The notes beneath the pieces are model-generated. The model made no database searches and had not been told where the DNA came from. It worked only from the letters and a program-made list of their open reading frames with translations. A stretch of 64,000 nt of DNA from Bacteroidota bacterium (GTDB lineage: Bacteria; Bacteroidota; Bacteroidia; Chitinophagales; Chitinophagaceae): positions 62,001-126,000 of the forward strand of contig VGFP01000003.1 in NCBI GenBank assembly GCA_016868855.1, in the 5' to 3' direction. Shown in pieces: positions 8,319 to 18,100 of this stretch (its first letter is position 1; each line of letters opens with the position of its first letter). Made by a program: the position numbers and the translations under genes.

Positions 8319-9560
8319 ATGGATATAAAATCACTTAAAACAACTGACTTCGATTATTCCTTGCCGGAGGAACTGATTGCCTATGCACCACTTGAACAGA
8401 GGGATGCTTCAAGATTGATGGTTGTAGATAATAATCATGTTGAACACAGCCAATACAATAACCTTGCCTCACATCTTCCGGTTGGATCCAGGCTGGTTTT
8501 CAATAATACCAAAGTGATTGCCGCTAGGCTTTACTTCAATACACTCCATGGGAAAACAATTGAAATATTCCTGCTTGAACCTTTGAATGGTGATTACAGT
8601 TCTTTGCATCAATCAAGATCCGCTACCTGGAAATGCTTGATTGGAGGATCCAAAAAATGGAAAAAAGAGGAAACTCTTGTTCAGTCCTACCCATCTATCA
8701 GCGATTCATTTGAATTGCATGCAAGCTTCAATGGGAGAAATGATGACTATTTTATTGTTTCATTCAACTGGACGGAAGACATCTCTTTTTATGCATTGAT
8801 TGAATTGGTTGGAAATACCCCCCTGCCCCCCTATATCAAAAGAGCTGCCACTGCTGAAGATGCAAAACGCTATCAAACAATCTATGCAAAAACAGAAGGT
8901 TCTGTTGCTGCACCAACAGCTGGACTCCATTTCACGGAGGATTTGATCCATCAATTGTATCAAAATAATATAACCACCTCTTATGTTACACTTCATGTAG
9001 GTGCTGGTACATTCAAACCTGTAACTGCAACATCCATTGCAGACCATACCATGCACAAAGAATTTTTTGAGGTAGCGTTCAAAACACTGGAAGAATTGGC
9101 AAGTGAAGATTGTACGATCATCCCTGTTGGAACAACATCACTGAGAACCCTTGAGAGTTTGTATTGGATTGGACTTAAATCATATTATCAGGTAAAGGAT
9201 CTTGATACCATGAACAACCTTGATCAATGGGAACATATCGAATTATCATCGCTTGGTCCCATTCCCTATACAACCATATTGCAGCATCTTGCCAAGCGAA
9301 TGAAAGAATTAAATATAGGCACCTTGCATGGCCATACCGGTATTTGCATCACGCCAGGGTATGCATTTAAAATGGCAAAGGGACTGATTACCAATTTTCA
9401 CCAGCCACAATCAACTTTGTTGTTTATTATCTCTGCTTATTTAGGAGACAGATGGAAAGATGTATATGCAACAGCTATCCAAAAGAGATACAGGTTTCTG
9501 AGTTACGGAGATGGTATGCTGATAAAACACTGGCCTATCGGAGAGGCAATCGAACAGTGA
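8319..9560 (+). CDS. queA: S-adenosylmethionine:tRNA ribosyltransferase-isomerase
   Basis: Transfers the ribosyl group of SAM to 7-aminomethyl-deazaguanine in tRNA, forming epoxyqueuosine. Motifs: TTDFDYSLPEELIAYAP (N-terminal), VFNNTKVIAARL, GSVAAPTAGLHFTEDL, HVGAGTFKPV and LITNFHQPQSTLL. I chose the ATG at 8319; the frame also has a GTG at 8292, which would add nine residues (MDYRKILTE) not typical of the family. The 413-residue length exceeds the roughly 350 usual for QueA because of insertions, for example around residues 95-140. The last 26 nt overlap the convergent kinase gene. A possible -7 element (TATTCTTG) lies at 8249-8256. No preQ1 riboswitch was recognised upstream. Confidence 0.95.
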   Translation: MDIKSLKTTDFDYSLPEELIAYAPLEQRDASRLMVVDNNHVEHSQYNNLASHLPVGSRLVFNNTKVIAARLYFNTLHGKTIEIFLLEPLNGDYSSLHQSRSATWKCLIGGSKKWKKEETLVQSYPSISDSFELHASFNGRNDDYFIVSFNWTEDISFYALIELVGNTPLPPYIKRAATAEDAKRYQTIYAKTEGSVAAPTAGLHFTEDLIHQLYQNNITTSYVTLHVGAGTFKPVTATSIADHTMHKEFFEVAFKTLEELASEDCTIIPVGTTSLRTLESLYWIGLKSYYQVKDLDTMNNLDQWEHIELSSLGPIPYTTILQHLAKRMKELNIGTLHGHTGICITPGYAFKMAKGLITNFHQPQSTLLFIISAYLGDRWKDVYATAIQKRYRFLSYGDGMLIKHWPIGEAIEQ

Positions 9561-10881
9561 AGGTGCTGCCAGTACCCAATGTACTGTCTAATTCGATGGT
9601 TCCATGATGTGCCTCCACCATTTTTTTAGTATAATTCAGACCCAGGCCAAAGCCCTTTACATTGTGCACATTTCCAGTATGTGCCCTGTAGAACTTATCA
9701 AAAACCTTCGACATGGTATCCTTGCTCATTCCCAGTCCATTGTCTTTCACAACAACCACAATATTCTTTTTTTCATTAAATGTTGTAATCGTGATGTAAG
9801 GATCAATACCCTCCCTGCTGTACTTCAAAGCATTGTCCACAAGATTGCTCAACATATTCATGAAATGCACTGGATGTCCGGCTACACCATCTTGCACAGC
9901 ATCAAGATCAAGCTCAATAGATGCATTTTTTTCTTCCGCCTGCAGAGAAAATTTAGATTTTATTTTCTGCAGCACTTCATGTACTTGCAAATCCTTCATG
10001 TCCTTCAGCACCTGATTCACATCCAACTGAGCAGCCTGTAAAATCTGTTCAACTTGGGTATTCATACGACTGTTTTCAGTCTTGATGATCTGACCTATAC
10101 TCAGCAGTTGCTCTTTGTTGCCAATGATTTTTTCATTTTTTAGGGTATCAACTGCGATGGAGATGGTAGCCAATGGAGTCCTCAATTCATGTGTCATGTT
10201 GTTGATGAAATCAGTTTTCATCTCACTTAATTTTTTCTGTGTCAGAATGGTTCGAATCGTGAGATAAAATGCTGCAATGATGATCAAAGTAAAAATGACA
10301 GCAAAGAGGATCATCCAGCTTACCGACCTCAAAACAAAATCTTTGATGTCGTATATAACAAGTACCAGTTTTTCCTGCGGCATGTAGGGCCTTGATTCTT
10401 CGTCAGGCAATGTCATCAGCGGCCAAACATGCAAGAGATAATTGACTGAATCTTTTAATCCGTCTTCATAATATTTCATGTAATTGGTTGATGCCAGTTC
10501 TGGTCCCATGTTATTTACATTGGACAGTACCGCAAATTCAAACTTGGCACCCTTCAATCCGTTTGCTTCAAATGCTTTTGCAATTTTTTGTTGAATATCT
10601 TCAACTGAGAAATGCTCTGCGATCGTCTGTGGACCAAAAAGTTCAAGAATTCTGTCTTGTGTTCCTTTCGGCAATACATCGATCGGAATATTTGGCGCAT
10701 ACTTCATTTTCTCTTCAACAAGTGATTCTACTACCTCGAATTCCACCATCTCTACCTTGTTTGCAATCTGCTCATTTTTAATGGCGATCACATTCTTCAG
10801 CCAAGAGTATTGAATAATGATGATCCCAATCAGGGACACAGTAGTCAAAACCGTTATCAGTCCGAATATTCGCTTCATCAT
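9535..10881 (-). CDS. Two-transmembrane sensor histidine kinase, RprX-like
   Basis: 448-residue membrane kinase. It has an N-terminal helix (residues 5-27), a periplasmic sensor region of about 160 residues, and a second helix (WMILFAVIFTLIIIAAFYL). The HisKA domain carries NMTHELRTPLATIS, with the phosphoacceptor at His231. The HATPase domain has NLVDNALKYS (N box), VKDNGLGM (G1), KGFGLGLNY (G2) and GTGSTFTVRL. Layout and sequence resemble Bacteroides RprX. No response regulator is adjacent; the RprY-like regulator at 34165-34863 is a plausible but unproven partner. A perfect -7 element sits 4 nt upstream of the ATG, supporting this start and a leaderless transcript. The 3' end overlaps queA by 26 nt. 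Confidence 0.9.
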   Translation of the reverse strand: MMKRIFGLITVLTTVSLIGIIIIQYSWLKNVIAIKNEQIANKVEMVEFEVVESLVEEKMKYAPNIPIDVLPKGTQDRILELFGPQTIAEHFSVEDIQQKIAKAFEANGLKGAKFEFAVLSNVNNMGPELASTNYMKYYEDGLKDSVNYLLHVWPLMTLPDEESRPYMPQEKLVLVIYDIKDFVLRSVSWMILFAVIFTLIIIAAFYLTIRTILTQKKLSEMKTDFINNMTHELRTPLATISIAVDTLKNEKIIGNKEQLLSIGQIIKTENSRMNTQVEQILQAAQLDVNQVLKDMKDLQVHEVLQKIKSKFSLQAEEKNASIELDLDAVQDGVAGHPVHFMNMLSNLVDNALKYSREGIDPYITITTFNEKKNIVVVVKDNGLGMSKDTMSKVFDKFYRAHTGNVHNVKGFGLGLNYTKKMVEAHHGTIELDSTLGTGSTFTVRLPLR

Positions 10882-10885
10882 TCAA

Positions 10886-10893
10886 CAAAAATA
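10886..10893 (-). promoter_or_regulatory. -7 element (TATTTTTG) 4 nt before the kinase ATG
   Basis: Minus-strand TATTTTTG, then TTGA, then the ATG at 10881. It matches the Bacteroidota -7 consensus TAnnTTTG. With a transcription start about 4-5 nt after the G, the mRNA would begin at or next to the ATG. No convincing -33 TTTG was found. Confidence 0.6.
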
Positions 10894-10932
10894 AGTGCGC
10901 AATCATCTAAAGATAAATAAAGAGAATTTATT

Positions 10933-10940
10933 TAACTTAG
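10933..10940 (+). promoter_or_regulatory. Imperfect -7 element (TAACTTAG) 4 nt before yqgE
   Basis: Seven of eight positions fit TAnnTTTG (A for the third T). It is followed by GTTT and the yqgE ATG at 10945, repeating the 4-nt spacing seen at other genes here. It lies back to back with the kinase promoter in a 63-nt divergent gap. Confidence 0.4.
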
Positions 10941-10944
10941 GTTT

Positions 10945-11499
10945 ATGATCGATGTTTCATGTGGCACTTTGCTCATAGCTGAACCCTTCATGAAAGACCC
11001 TAACTTTCAACGTTCAGTGGTATTGATATGCGAACATGAAAACAGCGCTGGGAGTTTTGGAATTACGATCAACCGATTGACAAAAGATGTACTAGGAGAT
11101 TACCTTACTGATTTTGAAAATATCAGACTGCCTGTATTTGATGGTGGACCTGTAGGCAAAGAAAACATGCATTTTTTACATGTGCGCCCTGACCTGATTG
11201 AGGGAGGAAAAGAAATAGCAAAAGGAATATATTGGAGTGGAGATTATGCATCAGCAATGCACTTGCTCAATGATCATGCTATTTCGATCAATGAGATCCG
11301 TTTTTACCTGGGATATGCAGGTTGGGAAAAAAATCAACTCAAAGAAGAAATGAAAGAGAAGAGTTGGATGATGGTGGATGCAAAACCTTCCATTGTATTC
11401 CATAAAAATCCATCTCAAATCTGGAAAGAATCTGTCAAACAAATGGGAAAGGAATTTCATCCAGTCATCCACTATCCACTCGATCCCTCTTACAACTAA
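10945..11499 (+). CDS. YqgE/AlgH family protein
   Basis: 184-residue member of the UPF0301 (YqgE/AlgH) family, whose biochemical role is unknown. Conserved features are GTLLIAEPFMKDPNFQRSVVLICEH near the start, a GSFGITINRLT loop, FDGGPV, and YLGYAGWEKNQLKEEM near residue 120. The family folds as a small alpha/beta protein and is predicted cytosolic. The last 4 nt overlap the end of the convergent MFS gene. Confidence 0.92.
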   Translation: MIDVSCGTLLIAEPFMKDPNFQRSVVLICEHENSAGSFGITINRLTKDVLGDYLTDFENIRLPVFDGGPVGKENMHFLHVRPDLIEGGKEIAKGIYWSGDYASAMHLLNDHAISINEIRFYLGYAGWEKNQLKEEMKEKSWMMVDAKPSIVFHKNPSQIWKESVKQMGKEFHPVIHYPLDPSYN

Positions 11500-12668
11500 T
11501 CCCCTGTTCTCACTTTCTTTGATAGCAGAAAAATCATGGCCCCCAGCATTGCAACAATGATCAATGCCATCCTCAATCCTACTTCATGTGCGATGAATCC
11601 AATCAGAGGGGGACCAATTAAAAATCCGGTAAATCCAACACTACTGACGGCAGACAATGCTGCCGAAGGAGCCATATCCTTGCTTTTTGCTGCCAGCATG
11701 TAGACAATTGGAATTACAGATGATACTCCGAAACCCACCAATGCAAATCCAATCATCACTGAAATAGGATGTTCGAGAGACAATGAAAGTGTCATGCCAG
11801 CTAAAATCAATATGCCATTTGCTATCAATACCGCACCATGTTTGAAAGATTGCACCAGCCTATCTCCTGCCAGTCTGCCAGCGGCCATGCACATGGCAAA
11901 GGCCGTGTAACCGGTTGTACTGATGGTATTCAATTGATGCATGATTTGTCTGTAATACAATGAGCTCCAATCTGCCATGGCCCCTTCAGACATGGCAACA
12001 CAAAAACAAATGATGCCCAATAACACCAACTTTCTGTTGGGCAACACAAAAACTTTGGATGTTTCATCACCGAGTCCCTCATCTGGAATCAAATGAAACG
12101 ATCCGACGATGATGATCAATGCAGCAATCAGTGATACAATCAAAAAATGGAGACTGGTGCTATATCCCATGCGCATGGTCCAACCACTTACAGCAGCAGC
12201 ACTGAATGCACCAATGCTCCACATGGCATGCAAACTGGATAAAATAGGTTTGTTGATTTGATGTTGTATAGAAATTCCCTGTGTATTCATGGAGATATTT
12301 CCAAAATTCCCGATCAGCCCAAATCCAAACAATACAATTGACAGCGAAAGAATGGTCGTTGCAGATGCAATCAGGTACAACAATACGGTGTATACAAGTG
12401 CTGAAACAATAGACATCAACCTGCTACTGAGTTTATGCACCAGCCAACCGGAGAAGGGCAAGGCTGCCAGGGCGCCAAGCGGTAACATAAACAGAACAGC
12501 TCCGAGCTCAGCCTCATTTAGTTGAAACTTATCTTTTACTTGCGGTATACGTGAAGCCCAACTTGAAAAAATAAATCCAAGAAAGTAGAAATAGGAGGAT
12601 ATGGCGATACGGGAATAAGGCGATTTTTTTTGCACAAACAAAAATAAACTTTCCCTGAAGAAAACCAT
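11496..12668 (-). CDS. MFS transporter (YbjJ-like)
   Basis: 390-residue protein with about twelve hydrophobic segments. The N-terminal half has RIAISSYFYFLGFIFSSWASRIP followed by FQLNEAELGAVLFMLPLGAL, a pattern of the YbjJ-like branch of the major facilitator superfamily. Substrate is not predictable from sequence; relatives are often annotated as sugar or drug permeases. A perfect -7 element 4 nt upstream supports the ATG at 12668. Gene ends overlap yqgE by 4 nt, and the start is 48 nt from the divergent GH16 gene, so the two could be co-regulated, but nothing shows this directly. Confidence 0.85.
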   Translation of the reverse strand: MVFFRESLFLFVQKKSPYSRIAISSYFYFLGFIFSSWASRIPQVKDKFQLNEAELGAVLFMLPLGALAALPFSGWLVHKLSSRLMSIVSALVYTVLLYLIASATTILSLSIVLFGFGLIGNFGNISMNTQGISIQHQINKPILSSLHAMWSIGAFSAAAVSGWTMRMGYSTSLHFLIVSLIAALIIIVGSFHLIPDEGLGDETSKVFVLPNRKLVLLGIICFCVAMSEGAMADWSSLYYRQIMHQLNTISTTGYTAFAMCMAAGRLAGDRLVQSFKHGAVLIANGILILAGMTLSLSLEHPISVMIGFALVGFGVSSVIPIVYMLAAKSKDMAPSAALSAVSSVGFTGFLIGPPLIGFIAHEVGLRMALIIVAMLGAMIFLLSKKVRTGD

Positions 12669-12672
12669 TGAA

Positions 12673-12680
12673 CAAACGTA
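12673..12680 (-). promoter_or_regulatory. -7 element (TACGTTTG) 4 nt before the MFS ATG
   Basis: Minus-strand TACGTTTG, then TTCA, then the ATG at 12668. It is an exact match to TAnnTTTG and predicts a leaderless mRNA. Confidence 0.6.
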
Positions 12681-12716
12681 TTCGATAATTGTTTAACTTC
12701 ATGCCATAATATACTT

Positions 12717-13898
12717 ATGAAATACTTTCTCCCTGTTCTATTTTTGATGATGGTTTCTTGCAAGAAGGGCGGGACTGACTGTTGTCTTCCTCCTGTTGAG
12801 ACCACACCAACCATCGCCATTGATGCGATCGGACTTGCTGAGGGCAACAGTGGCACCACTGCTTTCAATTTTACCATTCAACTCAGCAATGCTTCCAGTA
12901 AAAGCGTAACGGTGAGGGTGACAACCAAGAATGGAACCGCTTCTGCTCCAAGTGATTTCACCAGCCTCGACAAAACCATCACTTTTGCTCCAGGAGAAAA
13001 GTCTATTAAAGTTGCTGTATCTGTTGTTGCAGATGAATTCAAGGAGGCAGATGAAGATTTCCAGCTCATGCTTTCAGAACCTGTCAATGCAACTATTTTG
13101 ACAGCTGTTGGTGCGGGATCGATCATAAACGATGATACCAAATTTGAAGTCAATGAAACCGGATACACTACTCCAAATAGCTACCCGGGCATGAATCTTG
13201 TTTGGGCAGATGAATTCAACAGTACAACGCTCAATACAGAAAATTGGAATTATGATGTGGGAGATGGTTGTCCCAATTGCGGATGGGGCAACAACGAGCT
13301 TCAATTTTACACAGCAGGTGACAATCTTTATTTTCAAAGTGGCAAGATGATTCTTGAAGCGAGAAAAGAAAATAAAAATGGGAAAAGCTATACCTCGACC
13401 CGACTGACTTCCGTGAACAAAAGATCATTCAAATTTGGAAGGGTTGACTTTCGAGCCAAAATTCCATCTGGACAAGGCATTTGGCCTGCGTTCTGGATGT
13501 TGGGCGATAACTTTCCAACTGCTGGATGGCCCGCTTGTGGTGAAATTGATATTTTAGAAGTATTGGGACAACAGCCATCTAAAATTTATTCAACCATTCA
13601 TTTTAAATCTGGCAATACAAGTGCAAGGGTTGAAAAAAGCCTGGTCACAGCATCTTCACTCGCAGATGAGTTCCATGTCTACAGCCTGGTTTGGGAAAAA
13701 GACAAAATCAAAACCATGGTTGATGACAAGACCATCGCAGAATTCGATCCATCACAGGTTTCAGCTTCATACCCCTTCAATGAAAAATTTTTCTTTATCA
13801 TGAATATTGCAGTAGGAGGAAATTGGCCTGGTAGTCCGAATGCAACTACCTATTTCCCACAGTTCATGATGGTAGACTATATACGTGTATTTCAATAA
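12717..13898 (+). CDS. Lipoprotein GH16 beta-glucanase with Calx-beta domain
   Basis: 393-residue exported hydrolase. A lipoprotein signal (MKYFLPVLFLMMVSC) puts the lipidated Cys at residue 15. Residues about 35-145 form a Calx-beta domain (EGNSGTTAFNFTIQLS, APGEKSIKVAVSVVAD, DEDFQLMLSEP). The rest is a GH16 jelly-roll catalytic domain starting LVWADEFN. The catalytic motif E-I-D-I-L-E lies at 276-281, giving nucleophile Glu276, Asp278 and acid/base Glu281, and WPAFWMLG precedes it. GH16 enzymes with this E-[IL]-D-x-x-E form usually cut beta-1,3 or mixed-linked glucans (laminarinase/lichenase); the exact substrate is inference. No SusC/SusD pair is nearby. Confidence 0.93.
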   Translation: MKYFLPVLFLMMVSCKKGGTDCCLPPVETTPTIAIDAIGLAEGNSGTTAFNFTIQLSNASSKSVTVRVTTKNGTASAPSDFTSLDKTITFAPGEKSIKVAVSVVADEFKEADEDFQLMLSEPVNATILTAVGAGSIINDDTKFEVNETGYTTPNSYPGMNLVWADEFNSTTLNTENWNYDVGDGCPNCGWGNNELQFYTAGDNLYFQSGKMILEARKENKNGKSYTSTRLTSVNKRSFKFGRVDFRAKIPSGQGIWPAFWMLGDNFPTAGWPACGEIDILEVLGQQPSKIYSTIHFKSGNTSARVEKSLVTASSLADEFHVYSLVWEKDKIKTMVDDKTIAEFDPSQVSASYPFNEKFFFIMNIAVGGNWPGSPNATTYFPQFMMVDYIRVFQ

Positions 13899-13909
13899 GA
13901 CAGGAGTAC

Positions 13910-14170
13910 TTATTCAGCTGCACTGGCACTCTCCAATAATACAGTGGCTTTGTTATTGATAACCTCTATGAAGCCGCTTGAGATTGTATAAGATGCTGTT
14001 TTGCCCTTGTTGTCCAATAATATTTTTATCACACCATTTTTGAGTGCACTTACAAGTGGGGCGTGTTTGTCCAGCACTTCAAATGAGCCAGTTACACCAG
14101 GGAGCTGTATTCCGTATACATCTCCCGTGTAAATCTTCTTCTCAGGTGTCAGTATTTCAATTTGCATCAA
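13910..14170 (-). CDS. atpC: F1 ATP synthase epsilon subunit (short form)
   Basis: 86-residue protein starting MQIEILTPEKKIYTGDVYGIQLPGVTGSFEVL, the N-terminal beta-sandwich of AtpC. The C-terminal helical hairpin present in the ~135-residue E. coli form is absent: the sequence ends soon after the beta domain (SSGFIEVINNKATVLLESA). Short epsilon subunits of this size are usual in Bacteroidota, so this is not a truncation. Lack of the hairpin removes the classical epsilon-inhibition element. It follows atpD by 16 nt and ends 11 nt from the convergent GH16 gene. Confidence 0.95.
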   Translation of the reverse strand: MMQIEILTPEKKIYTGDVYGIQLPGVTGSFEVLDKHAPLVSALKNGVIKILLDNKGKTASYTISSGFIEVINNKATVLLESASAAE

Positions 14171-14186
14171 TTCTTCTTGAGGTTGG

Positions 14187-15710
<1,524 letters not shown>

Positions 15711-15725
15711 TTATATTTCAGGGCG

Positions 15726-15733
15726 CAAAGATA
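15726..15733 (-). promoter_or_regulatory. -7 element (TATCTTTG) of the atpDC promoter
   Basis: Minus-strand TATCTTTGCG, ending 39 nt before the atpD ATG. The same ten bases occur in front of the atpB operon (59003-59012), consistent with matched expression of the two halves of the complex. Confidence 0.55.
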
Positions 15734-15792
15734 ATCCAGGCACCGAGATTGTAAAAATTAACAACCATAAATTTTCTAACATTTGCCTCTTT

Positions 15793-16497
15793 TCAGAGTG
15801 CCATATATAAAAAGGCTGCCAAAACTGCTCCCAGAACTGGACCCACAACGGGTATGAAGGCATATTTCCAGTCACTCGAACCCTTGTGCGGGATGGGAAG
15901 CAGGGCATGCATGATCCGGGGACCAAGATCACGAGCGGGATTGATGGCATACCCGGTGGGTCCGCCCATGCTGAGTCCGATTCCCAATACCAGCAGAGCA
16001 ACCGGCAGTGCATCGATAGACCCTAGCTTGACCTCTCCTGCTTGAATGAAAAATACGGCCAACATAAATATGAAACTGGCAATGGCTTCCGTCATTAAAT
16101 TCTGCATGGAGTTTCGGATAGCCGGACCAGTAGAAAAAACTCCGAGAATGGATGCCGGATCTTTAGATGCATCAAAATGACCTTTGTAGGTGAGCCATGT
16201 GAGCAGAGCACCAGAAAAAGCCCCTAAAAATTGAGCGAGTATATATCCAGGCACCAAACCCCATTCAAATTTTCCTGCCACAGCGAGAGCAATGGTAACT
16301 GCGGGGTTCAAATGTGCACCGCTGATATCAGCTGAAATGAATACACCTACAAAAACTGCTATGGCCCATGCAAAACCAACAACGATGAGTCCCGCATTTT
16401 GCCCCTTTGTCTTGTCCAATGCAACATTGGCAACAACTGACAATCCCAGTGTAATCAAAACTGTAGTGCCCACTAATTCAGCTATAAATGGTGTCAT
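15793..16497 (-). CDS. glpF: Aquaglyceroporin (glycerol facilitator)
   Basis: 234-residue membrane channel of the MIP family with six predicted helices and two half-helix NPA motifs (Asn64-Pro-Ala and Asn186-Pro-Ala). The second motif reads NPARDLGPR; Asp190 after the Arg is the marker that separates glycerol facilitators from water-selective aquaporins. It lies 34 nt downstream of glpD in the order glpK-glpD-glpF, so glycerol uptake, phosphorylation and oxidation are encoded together. Confidence 0.93.
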   Translation of the reverse strand: MTPFIAELVGTTVLITLGLSVVANVALDKTKGQNAGLIVVGFAWAIAVFVGVFISADISGAHLNPAVTIALAVAGKFEWGLVPGYILAQFLGAFSGALLTWLTYKGHFDASKDPASILGVFSTGPAIRNSMQNLMTEAIASFIFMLAVFFIQAGEVKLGSIDALPVALLVLGIGLSMGGPTGYAINPARDLGPRIMHALLPIPHKGSSDWKYAFIPVVGPVLGAVLAAFLYMAL

Positions 16498-16531
16498 GGC
16501 AAGAATTTACATTGAATGTAAAGAAAATATT

Positions 16532-18088
16532 TCAAGGAAGATACCCTTTTGCAAGTTCAGTAAACAATGCGATTTGCTGTTGAATCCATTGATTGTCTTT
16601 CTTCAATTCGTTCGCCATGATTGAAGCAACTTTTTCAACCGATGCAATTGCAGCAGCAGCATCGACGAATAAAATCCTGGATCTTCTTGCCAGGATGTCC
16701 TCGACCTGCAAGGCCATTTCATTTCTGATGGACCAAATCAATTCCGCCTTGGTATAGGCATGATCCGGATGAATCCTCTCACCCATGGAGACATCTTCAT
16801 TTATCATTTGCTGGATTTCTTTTGCATCGGATCCATATATCGAAAGCGCAGAAGATGCCTGTATATTTTCCGTATAACCATGAAGCCTCAGGCTTCTGGT
16901 TGCACATTTTACAATGGGAAGTTTCGCCACGAATACTGCATTGTTCAGTGCATCTTTCGCCATTTTTCGATAGGTCGTCCATTTGCCCCCCGTGATGGTG
17001 ATCAAATTTGAGGATGAGACAATGATGGTATGGTCTCTGGAAGCAAGTGCAGTGCTTTTATTGTTGGATGTTTTAACCAATGGTCTCAATCCGGCAAAGA
17101 CCGACTTGATATCGTCTTTGGTGATTTTTTTTTCGTTGTATTGATTGAAGTGTTCGAGAATGAAATCAATTTCTTCATTCAGTGCTGAGGGCTCTTCGCT
17201 GATTTCCTGCAATGGTGTATCGGTTGTACCGAGGACAACTGCATTTTTCCATGGTACTGCAAAAAGCACCCTTCCATCTCTGGTCTTGGGAATCATCAAT
17301 GCATGATCAGATGGAAAAAATTCTCTGTTAATCACCAGGTGCACACCTTGTGATGGCATGACAGCTGCAGGCGATGATTTGTCATCCATGTCAAGAATGG
17401 AATCAACAAAAACACCAGTTGCGTTGATGACAGATTTGGAAGCAATCTCATAGGTCTTGTTGCTTTCTTCATCTATGAATGCAACACCTGATACTTTTCC
17501 ATCATTCTTTTTCAATGCAGTAACATTGGCATAATTAAGCACCACTCCACCCAAATCATTTGCAGTAAGTGCCAATGACATCACCAGTCTTGCGTCATCA
17601 AACTGACCATCCGCATACACAATACCTCCTTTGAGTCCCTTTCCATGAATGGAAGGCATCAATTGTACCAGTGACTTTTTACTGAGCAGCTTGGTTCGTG
17701 AAAGACTTAGTTTTCCGGCAAGCGCATCATACAACAACAATCCGCTTGCATAGAACAGCTGATCAAAATAACGATAAGTGGGGATGATGAACGCTTGAAG
17801 ACGGGTAAGATGTGGAGCATTCGCCAAAAGAAAACCCCTTTCACTCAATGCTTCAATCACTAACTTCAGATTGCCCTGTGCAAGATACCTGACACCACCA
17901 TGAACAAGTTTGGTGCTTCTGCTGGAAGTCCCTTTTGCAAAGTCATTTTTTTCAAGCAAGAGCACTTTGAATCCCCTGTTGGCGGCATCTACAGCAATGC
18001 CCATGCCTGTTGCGCCTCCACCGATTACAACTACATCCCATATATCTGTTTGAGCAATTTTTTCAAACGCTTTTTTTCTGGACAACAT
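16532..18088 (-). CDS. glpD: Glycerol-3-phosphate dehydrogenase, FAD-dependent
   Basis: Membrane-associated flavoprotein that oxidises sn-glycerol-3-phosphate to dihydroxyacetone phosphate and passes electrons to quinone. The 518-residue protein begins with a dinucleotide fold VVVIGGGATGMGIAVDAA (residues about 20-36), then LLEKNDFAKGTSSRSTKLVHGG and VRYLAQGNLKLV, all typical of GlpD/GlpA. ITGGKWTTYRKMA near residue 370 is also conserved. It sits 12 nt after glpK and 34 nt before glpF. No iron-sulfur or C-terminal cysteine domain is seen, arguing against the anaerobic GlpA form. Confidence 0.96.
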   Translation of the reverse strand: MLSRKKAFEKIAQTDIWDVVVIGGGATGMGIAVDAANRGFKVLLLEKNDFAKGTSSRSTKLVHGGVRYLAQGNLKLVIEALSERGFLLANAPHLTRLQAFIIPTYRYFDQLFYASGLLLYDALAGKLSLSRTKLLSKKSLVQLMPSIHGKGLKGGIVYADGQFDDARLVMSLALTANDLGGVVLNYANVTALKKNDGKVSGVAFIDEESNKTYEIASKSVINATGVFVDSILDMDDKSSPAAVMPSQGVHLVINREFFPSDHALMIPKTRDGRVLFAVPWKNAVVLGTTDTPLQEISEEPSALNEEIDFILEHFNQYNEKKITKDDIKSVFAGLRPLVKTSNNKSTALASRDHTIIVSSSNLITITGGKWTTYRKMAKDALNNAVFVAKLPIVKCATRSLRLHGYTENIQASSALSIYGSDAKEIQQMINEDVSMGERIHPDHAYTKAELIWSIRNEMALQVEDILARRSRILFVDAAAAIASVEKVASIMANELKKDNQWIQQQIALFTELAKGYLP

Positions 18089-18100
18089 GCTTCAATGATT

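Noticed and set aside
12717-13898. Polysaccharide utilisation locus around the GH16 gene
   Set aside because: No SusC/SusD, sulfatase or sugar-sensing regulator is near; neighbours are an MFS transporter and atpC.
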